NCBI GenBank assembly: GCA_002296225.1
Contig: DBHR01000085.1
Location: 1,270 to 23,526 of the forward strand
Direction of reading: 5' to 3'
Origin: Acidobacteria bacterium UBA823
GTDB lineage: Bacteria; Acidobacteriota; Vicinamibacteria; Vicinamibacterales; UBA823
DNA length: 22,257 bases
This document shows positions 7,521-14,630 of this stretch, in pieces. Both the position numbers and the translations under genes were made by a program. Each line of letters begins with the position of its first letter. Within the stretch, counting starts at the first letter, position 1. Below the pieces are notes generated by a model that was not told where the DNA came from, ran no database searches, and saw only the letters and a program-made list of their open reading frames with translations.

Positions 7521-8833
7521 TAGGTTCGCAACAAAGCCAAGGTCTTGAAAAACCCAGGGTATGACACGTCAACGGCGTCGGCACCAAGAATAGTTGACGG
7601 GCCCTCGGCACCGAGGGCGGCGACGGCAAAGGCTATGGCTAGACGATGATCGGCGGCGGCGTTAGCTGTGCCGCCGGCGAGCGAGCGATCACCGACGATG
7701 ATGAAACCATCCGGTTGTTCGGTGGCGTTCGCACCAAGGGCCCGTAAGCCCGCGACAAGGGCCGTGATACGGTCGCTTTCCTTAGTTCGGAGTTCGCTCG
7801 CGCCGGTTACGGTGAGTCCTCCGCCGCGATGGGTCGCGAGTGCTGCGAGGAGAGGCAATTCGTCAATGAGGGCCGGGACTTCGGAAGGGCTGACTACTAT
7901 CGGCCGGAGGTTTCGATGTGCGACGGTCAGACGGCCGCAGGGTTCGCCGTCGGCGCGACGATCGAGTTCGGTGGATACTATCGCTCCCGCGCGACTCAGG
8001 ACGTTGAGTAATGCAGTGCGGGTGGGATTCAGACCGACGTCCGTGATATCAACTTTCGACTGGGGGATTGCAGCGGCGGCTACTGCCCAACCGGCGGCCG
8101 AAGAAAAATCACCAGGCACCTTGACGGCGCATCCACGGAGGACGGCGGGACCCTTAACGCTCACCGCGAGGCCGGAGCGCGCGACCTCGATGCCGAAGAG
8201 CGCGAGTGCGCGCTCGGTGTGATCTCGGGTAGCGATTCGCTCCCGCACGGTGGTTTTTCCGTTGGCGTGAAGGCCAGCGAATAGCAGCGCGCTCTTTACC
8301 TGGGCGCTCGGGACCGCAGTGGTCCATTCAATACCCCGAAGTGTACCGCCATTGATGGTGAGCGGAGGGCAACCGTCTTCACCATACAGTTGAGCTCCCA
8401 TAGCGCAAAGTGGCTTAATCACCCGGTCCATTGGCCGTCGGCGTAGCGATGGGTCGCCAGTCAAAGTGGTTCGGAACGGATGTGCGGCGAGGATGCCGGC
8501 TAACAACCTGAGGGTGGTAGCGGAATTGCCTGCATCAACACTCGTGTTGGCCTCGGATAGACCACCGAGGCCGCACCCGTCGATTTCGACAATCGACTCG
8601 GCGACGTCAGGGCCCGCCTGATTGAGGATGGTGACTCCCAAGGTGCGTAAACACTTCAGAGTCGACGAGCAATCGGCGCCGGTCGCGTACCGGGTGATGG
8701 TGGTCCGGCCCGTTGCCAGGGCACCCAACAGTGCGTAGCGGTGGGAGATTGATTTATCGCCCGGACAGACGAGATGTCCTCCAAGGCGTGAGGCTGGCTC
8801 CACGACTACGTTGGTGGCGGCCGTTCCGTCCAT
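7520..8833 (-). CDS. aroA: 3-phosphoshikimate 1-carboxyvinyltransferase (EPSP synthase), class II-like
   Basis: This 437-residue enzyme makes EPSP from shikimate 3-phosphate and PEP, the step after AroK. Motifs include PGDKSISHR (24-32; Lys27), GDPSLRRRPM (126-135), SAQVKSA (176-182), LIDELP with the catalytic-type Asp324, ELRTKESDR (347-355; Glu352, Arg355) and DHR (395-397). The PEP-site loop reads GNSATTLRL (102-110). Ala105 is where E. coli AroA has Gly96, and Leu110 replaces the Pro of class I enzymes. The RPM, SAQVKSA and ELRTKESDR wording matches class II enzymes such as CP4, and alanine at that position is known to underlie glyphosate insensitivity. The ATG has no ribosome binding site. 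A TATAGT hexamer sits six bases upstream. Confidence 0.96.
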   Translation of the reverse strand: MDGTAATNVVVEPASRLGGHLVCPGDKSISHRYALLGALATGRTTITRYATGADCSSTLKCLRTLGVTILNQAGPDVAESIVEIDGCGLGGLSEANTSVDAGNSATTLRLLAGILAAHPFRTTLTGDPSLRRRPMDRVIKPLCAMGAQLYGEDGCPPLTINGGTLRGIEWTTAVPSAQVKSALLFAGLHANGKTTVRERIATRDHTERALALFGIEVARSGLAVSVKGPAVLRGCAVKVPGDFSSAAGWAVAAAAIPQSKVDITDVGLNPTRTALLNVLSRAGAIVSTELDRRADGEPCGRLTVAHRNLRPIVVSPSEVPALIDELPLLAALATHRGGGLTVTGASELRTKESDRITALVAGLRALGANATEQPDGFIIVGDRSLAGGTANAAADHRLAIAFAVAALGAEGPSTILGADAVDVSYPGFFKTLALLRT

Positions 8834-9087
8834 TGGCGCACTATAACATCCTGTTTCGGAGTGGCCTGCAGGGTTTCGCGAGAGGTAATCTACCGGGTTG
8901 GGGGCCGTCGCCCGTAGGACCAGGACGGCGCTTGACCGCTCTTAGGGACTGTGTAATTCTCTCGCCTGCACACGATGGAACGGGGTGGCAGCGTCCGCAG
9001 GCCCCGCTCACGCCGATGATCGGCCGGATGGCCGCGTCCCAAGCAGAAGGTCTGAGACCGGGCCCCGTCTAAAATTCTTCCCGCGTC
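8834..9087. promoter_or_regulatory. Divergent intergenic region between aroA and the inositol monophosphatase gene
   Basis: This 254-bp gap should hold both promoters. On the minus strand, TATAGT (8845-8840) is a good -10 whose expected start falls on the aroA ATG, with no convincing -35. On the plus strand, TAAAAT (9070-9075) lies 12 bases before the 9088 ATG, again without a good -35. No gene or RNA is evident in the gap. Confidence 0.45.
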
Positions 9088-9894
9088 ATGCCGCACCCAC
9101 CACTATTTCTTGCCACGGCCATCGAAGTGGTGCTCCGAGCCGGGGACATTCAACTGGAGCACTTTAAGCGCGGGGTGCGTATTGAGAAAAAAGGTGTGAT
9201 TGACCTGGTAACCGACGCTGACGTTGCTGTTGAGACGATGTTTCGGAAGCTGATTGCCTCTCGTTATCCGGAGCACGTGGTTCTGGCTGAGGAGTTGCAC
9301 GAGACCGACCAGAGCCCGAACGGCTCGGGGCACCGCTGGATTTTCGATCCCATTGATGGCACGACTAACTTTGCTCACGGGCTACCAATTTTCTGTGCAT
9401 CGCTTGCGCTTGAAATCGCTGGGCGAGTCGAGGTCGCGGCGGTCTACGACCCAACGCGACGTGAGCTGTTCACGGCAGAGCGGGGTGGTGGGGCCTTTCT
9501 GAACGGGACCCGGCTGCGGGTCTCGAAGGCCGAGGACCTGGTGGACTCGGTGCTATGTACCGGTTTTCCCTACGATGTTCATGAGACCGCCGCGGACGTC
9601 GTTGGATTGTTCGCACGATTCGTTGGTCAGGCTCGCGCTGTCCGGCGGTTAGGCTCTGCGGCGCTCGACTTGTGCTACGTCGCCTCCGGGCGGCTCGATG
9701 GTTTCTGGGAGCAACGGTTGGAGGCGTGGGACATTGCTGCTGGAGCATTGCTCGTCGAGGAGGCCGGTGGCCGGGTGTCGACGCTGGTCGGGGGCGAGTT
9801 CAATGTTCATGGTGGGGAGGTGTTAGCCTCGAATGGCCGGATTCACGAGGCGATGATGGCCGTTGCTCGCGCTCACAAAGAGGAACACACGTAA
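9088..9894 (+). CDS. suhB: Inositol monophosphatase family protein (SuhB-like)
   Basis: This 268-residue, Mg2+-dependent, Li+-sensitive-type phosphatase shows DLVTDAD (39-45), the paired acidic EE at 68-69, the metal-site signature DPIDGTTNFAHG (87-98) and the second site WDIAAG (214-219). These cover all metal ligands expected of the family. It would dephosphorylate myo-inositol-1-phosphate or related sugar phosphates; members also act on histidinol phosphate or fructose 1,6-bisphosphate, and the exact substrate cannot be told from sequence. The symbol suhB is a family-level label. The gene is coupled to the following DedA-like gene by TAATG. Confidence 0.93.
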   Translation: MPHPPLFLATAIEVVLRAGDIQLEHFKRGVRIEKKGVIDLVTDADVAVETMFRKLIASRYPEHVVLAEELHETDQSPNGSGHRWIFDPIDGTTNFAHGLPIFCASLALEIAGRVEVAAVYDPTRRELFTAERGGGAFLNGTRLRVSKAEDLVDSVLCTGFPYDVHETAADVVGLFARFVGQARAVRRLGSAALDLCYVASGRLDGFWEQRLEAWDIAAGALLVEEAGGRVSTLVGGEFNVHGGEVLASNGRIHEAMMAVARAHKEEHT

Positions 9895-10508
9895 TGGCCC
9901 GGTTTATGGTGTGGGCGCAGGAATTCGCGATGTCGATTGGTGGCCTCGGGCTATTCGCGATAGCGTTCCTCGACTCGTCGGTTCTCTCGCTTCCAGAAAT
10001 CAACGACATCCTTCTGGTCTGGATGGTCACCCAGCGTAAGACGTTGATGCTCTATTACGTCGCCATGGCCACCCTAGGATCGATTGCGGGCTGCCTGACA
10101 CTATATGTCGTCGGTCGTAAAGGTGGCGAGGCGCTGCTGCGGCGGCGGTTCGGCACTGAGCGTGTCAACCGCGCGTTCGCAAGGTTTCACGGTTACGGAA
10201 TGGTCGCGCTGATCGTGCCGGCCATACTGCCACCGCCGGCTCCGTTTAAGGTGTTCGTGTTGATGGGTGGCGTCGCTAGGATGCCCCTGAAGCGTTTCAC
10301 GATCGCGATAGCCATTGGCCGCGGCACGCGGTATCTGGTTGAAGGAGTGCTTGCGGTGCGCTATGGCGACCAGGCGGTCGAGTTCGTGCGCCGGAACGGC
10401 GAAGCGGTCACTTTGGCCTTGCTCCTTATCTTGCTGGTGGGTGGGGTCGCTTACGGGTTCTGGTACTATCGTCAAAGCCGATCGTCGCTGACCAGAGCTG
10501 GATCCTGA
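9894..10508 (+). CDS. DedA/YqaA-like VTT-domain membrane protein
   Basis: The ATG shares a base with the preceding stop (TAATG), and AGAGGA lies about nine bases upstream; a second in-frame ATG at 9906 is possible. The 204-residue protein has about five hydrophobic segments, including two re-entrant-looking ones, as in VTT (SNARE-associated) proteins. It carries GSIAGCLTLYVVGRKGGE (62-79) and the YqaA-type PPPAPFKVFVLMGGVARMP (113-131). The first hydrophobic stretch has the acidic SLPEIND in the usual conserved Glu/Asp place. DedA-family proteins act in the inner membrane, and some recycle undecaprenyl phosphate or move phospholipids; the substrate here is unknown. Confidence 0.88.
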   Translation: MARFMVWAQEFAMSIGGLGLFAIAFLDSSVLSLPEINDILLVWMVTQRKTLMLYYVAMATLGSIAGCLTLYVVGRKGGEALLRRRFGTERVNRAFARFHGYGMVALIVPAILPPPAPFKVFVLMGGVARMPLKRFTIAIAIGRGTRYLVEGVLAVRYGDQAVEFVRRNGEAVTLALLLILLVGGVAYGFWYYRQSRSSLTRAGS

Positions 10509-10670
10509 TGGGGCACGGTAGTGTTAGTAGTTGTGTGCGTCTTGAGCAAGGGTGGCTGTTGGATTCGGAAGAATGAAGTCGAAGGGGAGCACGGCCGCTT
10601 GAAACCCTCCTTTGGTTACTCGGAAAGCGATCGCGATCTGTTATAACTCCAATACTAACAGTAGCTTGAA
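10509..10670. other. Intergenic stretch with palindromes upstream of the glycosyltransferase promoter
   Basis: I see no gene in this stretch. It holds the 10-bp palindrome GATCGCGATC (10629-10638) and an inverted repeat CTGTTA (10638-10643) / TAACAG (10656-10661) with a 12-base spacer. Both lie just upstream of the -35 at 10671, where an activator or repressor could bind. No terminator for the DedA gene is apparent. Confidence 0.4.
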
Positions 10671-10699
10671 TTGACCAGGCCGAACCCAGCACCTATAAT
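10671..10699 (+). promoter_or_regulatory. Sigma70-type promoter for the glycosyltransferase gene
   Basis: TTGACC (10671-10676), a 17-base spacer and a perfect TATAAT (10694-10699). Expected transcription start near 10705-10706, only about 8-9 bases before the ATG at 10714. The AGGAA at 10705-10709 would therefore be the very 5' end of the mRNA. This is the clearest promoter in the window. Confidence 0.85.
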
Positions 10700-10713
10700 T
10701 CGCCAGGAACACA

Positions 10714-11658
10714 ATGGCACGTGACCTGTCGATTGTCATTCCGTTGCATGACGAAGCACCTAACCTTGAACAACTCTATCGAGAGCTTAGTGAGACACTT
10801 TCGCTGTTCGGTCGCGACTACGAATTGGTGTTCGTGGATGATGGTAGCACCGATGCCACATTCGACCTGCTGAAGAACTTCCAGGCTGACGACTCGCGTA
10901 TAAGGGTCGTCCGATTCCGTCGAAACTTCGGGCAGACGGCAGCGTTCTCGGCTGGTTTCGCGCAAGCGAGTGGGCGAGTCATTATTACGATGGACGGCGA
11001 TTTGCAGAATGACCCCGCCGATATCCCGGAGTTGATGGCTCGCCTCGATCAGGGCTATGACATCGTTTGCGGCTGGCGACGGAAGCGGTACGATGCTTGG
11101 CTCACTCGCCGATTGCCGTCAAGGATCGCAAACTGGATTATTTCTTGGTCGACCGGCGTCCACCTGCACGATTACGGGTGTTCGTTGAAGGCGTGTCGCG
11201 CCGAAGCTGTCAAACCGCTGAAGCTGTACGGCGAAATGCATCGGTTTATTCCGGTGCTTGCGAGCGAGGTCGGCGTGCGGGTGGATGAGGTTGTCGTGAA
11301 TCATCGCCCGCGAACCCGTGGGCGATCAAAGTACGGGCTCTCCCGCACCATACGAGTAATTCTGGATCTGATAACCGTAAAGTTTCTGATCAGTTACTCG
11401 ACACGCCCTCTCCAAATATTTGGGCTCCTCGGGTTACTAATGGGCGGGGTGGGGTTTGCGGTTACGGCTTGGCTGACGTATGTACGGCTTTTCGAGAATC
11501 AGTCGATTGGTCAACGGCCGTTGCTGTTGTTTGGTGTACTTCTTATTTTTACTGGCGTGCAGCTCGGGACGCTTGGCCTGCTAGCCGAATTGCAGGTTCG
11601 GACCTATCACGAGTCCCAGGACAAGCCTACCTATGTTATTCGCGAGATTCTGGGCTAA
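10714..11658 (+). CDS. Polyprenyl-phosphate glycosyltransferase, GtrB/DPM1-like (GT2)
   Basis: This 314-residue GT-A enzyme starts with the nucleotide-sugar binding motif VDDGSTD (41-47), followed by DGDLQNDP (94-101) carrying the metal-binding acidic residues. DYGCSLKA (153-160) and HRPRTRGRSKYG (197-208), typical of dolichol- or undecaprenyl-phosphate sugar transferases, come next. Two C-terminal membrane helices (about 230-256 and 267-292) place the active site on the cytoplasmic face. The expected reaction moves a sugar (mannose, glucose or an aminoarabinose-type sugar) from a nucleotide donor to a polyprenyl phosphate. The donor sugar cannot be read from sequence. It has its own strong promoter, and a GT4-type gene follows on the same strand. 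Confidence 0.92.
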   Translation: MARDLSIVIPLHDEAPNLEQLYRELSETLSLFGRDYELVFVDDGSTDATFDLLKNFQADDSRIRVVRFRRNFGQTAAFSAGFAQASGRVIITMDGDLQNDPADIPELMARLDQGYDIVCGWRRKRYDAWLTRRLPSRIANWIISWSTGVHLHDYGCSLKACRAEAVKPLKLYGEMHRFIPVLASEVGVRVDEVVVNHRPRTRGRSKYGLSRTIRVILDLITVKFLISYSTRPLQIFGLLGLLMGGVGFAVTAWLTYVRLFENQSIGQRPLLLFGVLLIFTGVQLGTLGLLAELQVRTYHESQDKPTYVIREILG

Positions 11659-11670
11659 TTTCATACAGTT

Positions 11671-11689
11671 GATGACGGAGAATGTCATC
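11671..11689 (+). other. Small hairpin after the GT2 gene
   Basis: GATGAC / GTCATC form a perfect 6-bp stem with a 7-base loop (GGAGAAT), 12 bases after the stop. No T-tract follows, so it is not a typical intrinsic terminator. It may simply stabilise the mRNA end. Confidence 0.35.
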
Positions 11690-11802
11690 GACACCGTCTT
11701 CGCGAGTGACTGAGCGAATGGCGTCGGCCCGTGCGGCTCGGCTATCAAGATGGACCTTGGACGGCTGCGGTAATACCGCGGACCTCTCCCCAGCTATGGG
11801 TG

Positions 11803-12846
11803 ATGCCTAGAATCACCGTCGTTACTTCACATCCTCCCTTAAGCCACGGGGGACATCTTGTTATTGCTCAGTCGCTTGAGCAGGCGCTTCGTGAGGCTGG
11901 CCACGAAGTGGCGGTGCTATATACCCCCGAGGCAGGGTTTAGCGCGTTGGCATCGGTTTATTGGTCGACTTACCTTACAGACATGCGAAGGACGCATGGT
12001 GGTCGGCAAGTCGACCAGGTGATAACCACCAGGTTCCCCAGTTATGCGGTGCGACATGCGCGGCACGTCTGCTGGCTAACTCACCGGATGCGGGAGTACT
12101 ACGATCGCTGGGAGGAGTTTCGAGCACGGTTATCCTGGCGAAACAAGATCAGATATGAAATGCATCGGCGAGTCTTGCACGGCGTTGACCGTTACTTGCT
12201 AACCCGAAATGTGGAGCGGGTGTTCGCGCTATCGAAGACGGTTCAGGCCCGTCTTACCCGTTGGGGCTCTGTGCCGTCTGAGGTTGTGTATCCGCCGCCG
12301 CCTCAGCGGCCGTACCGTTGTGACTGCTACGATGATTATCTGTTCGTGGTGTCACGCCTAACACCGTTAAAGCGCATTGGGTTAATTATCGAGGCGCTAG
12401 CCCAGCCCGCTGCAGCTGGAGTCCGCTGTTTGATCGCTGGCGATGGTGAGCAGGCCGCGATTTTGCGCGATAGGATAGAACACTTCGGCATGGCTGATAG
12501 AGTTACCCTGCTCGGAAGAGTTTCTGACGCGGCAGTGCTCGACTACCTCGCCCGCTGTAGGGCTGTTTGTTTTCCGCCCGTGTCTGAAGATTATGGGTTC
12601 GTTACGGTTGAGGCGTTCGCCTCGGGGAAAGCGGTGATTACCTGCACCGACAGCGGCGGTCCGGCTGAGCTTGTTGAGTCTGGTGTGAACGGTCTTGTTT
12701 GCGCGCCAACTCCATTTGCGTTGGCGAACGCAATCCGCACAATGATGAGCGATGTTGAGTTGGCCCAGAGGTATGGCGCGGCGGCGCAAACGGTTGCCGG
12801 AACGCTGACGTGGGAAGAGACCGTTGGGCGTTTAGTCGTCGTATAG
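11803..12846 (+). CDS. GT4-type glycosyltransferase (GT-B fold)
   Basis: The start was set at ATG 11803 because homologous GT-B proteins begin with a short beta strand like PRITVVTSH. Frames upstream to GTG 11731 add only 24 unconserved residues. The 347-residue protein has a glycine-rich N-terminal loop (SHGGH, 14-18), an inter-domain strand DYLFVVSRLTPLKRI (178-192), GDGEQ in the donor domain (213-217), and the retaining EX7E motif E262...E270 (SEDYGFVTVEAF) followed by SGGPAELV. These are hallmarks of GT4 retaining glycosyltransferases that build polysaccharide or glycolipid. Donor and acceptor are unknown. The C-terminus ends abruptly at VGRLVVV, somewhat short for the family but without sign of frameshift. 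Confidence 0.9.
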   Translation: MPRITVVTSHPPLSHGGHLVIAQSLEQALREAGHEVAVLYTPEAGFSALASVYWSTYLTDMRRTHGGRQVDQVITTRFPSYAVRHARHVCWLTHRMREYYDRWEEFRARLSWRNKIRYEMHRRVLHGVDRYLLTRNVERVFALSKTVQARLTRWGSVPSEVVYPPPPQRPYRCDCYDDYLFVVSRLTPLKRIGLIIEALAQPAAAGVRCLIAGDGEQAAILRDRIEHFGMADRVTLLGRVSDAAVLDYLARCRAVCFPPVSEDYGFVTVEAFASGKAVITCTDSGGPAELVESGVNGLVCAPTPFALANAIRTMMSDVELAQRYGAAAQTVAGTLTWEETVGRLVVV

Positions 12847-12876
12847 GTTGGGCGAATAGTGGTAGGTTTCAGAGCT

Positions 12877-12930
12877 CTGCGCCGTCGAAAGTCACTTGAG
12901 CTGTGTCTCGCAAGGTTCTTGGCGGCGCAG
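12877..12930. terminator. Extended stem-loop after the GT4 gene, possible terminator
   Basis: CTGCGCCG (12877-12884) and CGGCGCAG (12923-12930) form a perfect 8-bp inverted repeat. It extends inward with two G-U and two standard pairs to about 12 bp. The 38-base interior holds a second hairpin, CTTG (12895-12898) / CAAG (12911-12914). A short T-run (12949-12953) follows about 18 bases later, too far for a classic terminator. Confidence 0.45.
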
Positions 12931-13000
12931 CCAGCCTAACGCATAGTATTTTTAGTCCGATGGGATTTAATTTCACCTTTACACGTTGTCGGAGGGGCAT

Positions 13001-13450
13001 GTGCGGGCTGTGGTGCAGCGGGTGAGTTCCGCGCATGTCACCGTGGCGGGCCGCGTTGTGGCGCAAATCGGACGCGGCCTTCTCGTGTCGCTTGGGGTAG
13101 AGCGCTCGGACGGGCCTGCCGATGTGACGTACCTGGTTCGAAGAATTCTTGGCCTTCGTATATTTGAAGACGCGGACGGCAAGATGAATCTGTCGGTTGG
13201 CGAGATCGAGGGCGCCGTCTTAGTTGTGTCGCAATTTACGCTGTGTGGGGACGCCCGGCGGGGCCGGCGACCTTCGTTCGCGGCGGCGGCGGCGCCTGAG
13301 ATGGCGTTGCCGCTCTATAACTCGGTCGTCGAGGGCATTAGAGAGTCTGGAGTCGGTGTGGCCACCGGAGAGTTCCGGGCGATGATGGACTTGGTGTCGG
13401 TGAACAGCGGGCCAGTAACGCTGTTGCTGGACAGCGAAAAACGGATTTGA
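13001..13450 (+). CDS. dtd: D-aminoacyl-tRNA deacylase
   Basis: The GTG at 13001 was chosen because GGAGG (12991-12995) sits at ribosome-binding distance and the protein then begins MRAVVQRV, the conserved N-terminus of the family. The TTG at 12986 would start upstream of the binding site. The 149-residue product has SQFTL (77-81), RRGRRPSF (86-93) and the C-terminal NSGPVT (135-140) with the Gly-Pro motif that recognises D-amino acids. DTD homodimers hydrolyse D-aminoacyl-tRNAs, including D-Tyr-tRNA and mischarged Gly-tRNA-Ala, recycling the tRNA. It lies 43 bases before dapF, so they may be co-transcribed. Confidence 0.96.
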   Translation: MRAVVQRVSSAHVTVAGRVVAQIGRGLLVSLGVERSDGPADVTYLVRRILGLRIFEDADGKMNLSVGEIEGAVLVVSQFTLCGDARRGRRPSFAAAAAPEMALPLYNSVVEGIRESGVGVATGEFRAMMDLVSVNSGPVTLLLDSEKRI

Positions 13451-13479
13451 GGACCCGTGAGAGATGGCACGGGACCCCT

Positions 13480-13486
13480 AAGGAGG
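13480..13486 (+). promoter_or_regulatory. Strong ribosome binding site for a TTG start
   Basis: AAGGAGG lies 7 bases before the TTG at 13494. It is the best Shine-Dalgarno match I saw in the window, and it fixes the dapF start although that codon is weak. Confidence 0.85.
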
Positions 13487-13493
13487 CTACGGA

Positions 13494-14399
13494 TTGCTCG
13501 ATCTGGTGAAGGCGCACTCTTACGGCAATGATTTCCTCTTGACGTCCGCCTCTTGTGTTGCAGAGGACTTGCGCCGGGGGTGGGCTCAGTTGTTATGTGA
13601 CCGTCACACGGGAATCGGCGCCGATGGGCTGATTTTCTACGCCCCAATTCCAAGGGGCGCACGGATGAAGCTGTTCAATGCGGATGGAAGCGACTCGGAG
13701 TTGTCGGGAAACGGGCTTCGTTGCTTGGCCGCCTTAGTGGTTCGTGGAGGGTTAAAGAGTGGTGGGAGAGTGCAGCCGACGGTTGGCCAACGGGTGGTCA
13801 TTGAGACCGACGCGGGTGCGAAGGCGACTAGGCTGACCGATGTGGAGGACGGCCGCCTGACATTCGAGACCGAGATGGGCCCCCCAGAGGATCTACGGAA
13901 GATACAATTGCTTGTCGAGGGTCAGATTCTTGACATTGTGGCGCTTCGGGTCGGTAATCCCCAGTGCGTTTTGCTAACGGCGCTGCCTGATCGAGAGCGA
14001 TTTCTTAAGCTTGGTGCGGCGCTCTCGGCCCATGACGCGTTTCCAGATGGGGCCAATGTTGAGCTTGCCGAGGTTGTTTCGACAGAACGCCTGCAGATAT
14101 TGATTTGGGAGCGTGGTGTTGGTCCGACCCTTGCGTCGGGAACGGGAGCTTGTGCCGCGGCGGTAGCGGCGGCGGCTTACGGCGGTGCTAAACGCGAGCT
14201 ACAAGTCGAGGCCCCTGGCGGGACGCAACGGGTTGTCTGGAAGGACCGCGGCCTTGAGTTGAACGGCTGGGCGGAAATTGTTTGGACCGGCCGATGGCTC
14301 GGCGAAATACCAGATCCTAAAGCAGTAGCCGGAGGCGGCGAGCTTACACCAACGGGTTCGACGGCATCGAAACTTGGCTCCCAGGAAACTAATAACTAA
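13494..14399 (+). CDS. dapF: DapF-like diaminopimelate epimerase with Ser at both catalytic Cys positions
   Basis: This 301-residue protein is homologous to diaminopimelate epimerase, which interconverts LL- and meso-DAP for lysine and peptidoglycan. Substrate-binding elements are kept: AHSYGNDF (7-14), FNADGS (61-66), SGNGLRC (71-77), VGNPQCV (153-159), GANVE (186-190), ERGVG (206-210) and SGTGA (215-219). In characterised enzymes the acid/base pair is one cysteine in the CGNG motif and one in ACGTGA. Here both are serine: Ser71 (TCG, 13704-13706) and Ser215 (TCG, 14136-14138). GNPQ replaces the more common GNPH. The last ~27 residues are a low-complexity tail. The frame is intact and the ribosome binding site strong, so the gene is expressed. 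Its chemistry is open: epimerase with Ser bases, another reaction, or a clade-specific form. Confidence 0.9.
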   Translation: MLDLVKAHSYGNDFLLTSASCVAEDLRRGWAQLLCDRHTGIGADGLIFYAPIPRGARMKLFNADGSDSELSGNGLRCLAALVVRGGLKSGGRVQPTVGQRVVIETDAGAKATRLTDVEDGRLTFETEMGPPEDLRKIQLLVEGQILDIVALRVGNPQCVLLTALPDRERFLKLGAALSAHDAFPDGANVELAEVVSTERLQILIWERGVGPTLASGTGACAAAVAAAAYGGAKRELQVEAPGGTQRVVWKDRGLELNGWAEIVWTGRWLGEIPDPKAVAGGGELTPTGSTASKLGSQETNN

Positions 14400-14630
14400 C
14401 CTTGCCCTAGGTTTCCTTAAGCGATTCTGCGGTTGAACTGTTAGGCGCGAACGTCCCTTGGCCGTGGTCTCGGGATTCGACAAGTCATCCTGCCCGCGTG
14501 TAGTACGATTAGATGCGCCTTTTTTACGATTGGCCACGGGTTGGCATGGTGACTAGGTAAGGTTGCGGTCGGCGGCGCCATGTTCGCTTCTTTGGAATGA
14601 TAGATGTCCTGAGCGTCTCTGAGTTCCAGT
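14400..14630. other. Intergenic region upstream of larC with a possible long-loop terminator
   Basis: This is a 231-bp stretch with no gene. AGGCGC (14443-14448) and GCGCCT (14515-14520) are exact complements enclosing about 66 bases, and a run of six T (14520-14525) follows directly. The arrangement resembles a terminator or a structured leader ending in one. The larC ATG at 14631 has no clear ribosome binding site. I recognise no riboswitch class here. Confidence 0.35.

Noticed and set aside
7668..8222. 184-codon plus-strand open frame opposite aroA
   Set aside because: Antisense shadow of aroA; the composition is low-complexity and no domain is recognisable.
8932..8957. TTGACC ... TGTAAT as a promoter for the inositol monophosphatase gene
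   Set aside because: The spacer is only 14 bases, too short for a sigma70 promoter, and it is far from the gene start.
9672..9893. N-terminal extension of the DedA-like gene into the phosphatase gene
   Set aside because: The extension is Arg/Gly/Trp-rich and overlaps a conserved phosphatase region. ATG 9894 with AGAGGA upstream is the better start.
10627..10634. GCGATCGC, identical to the cyanobacterial HIP1 repeat
   Set aside because: I noticed only this one occurrence, and nothing else suggests a cyanobacterium. It is probably chance within a larger palindrome.
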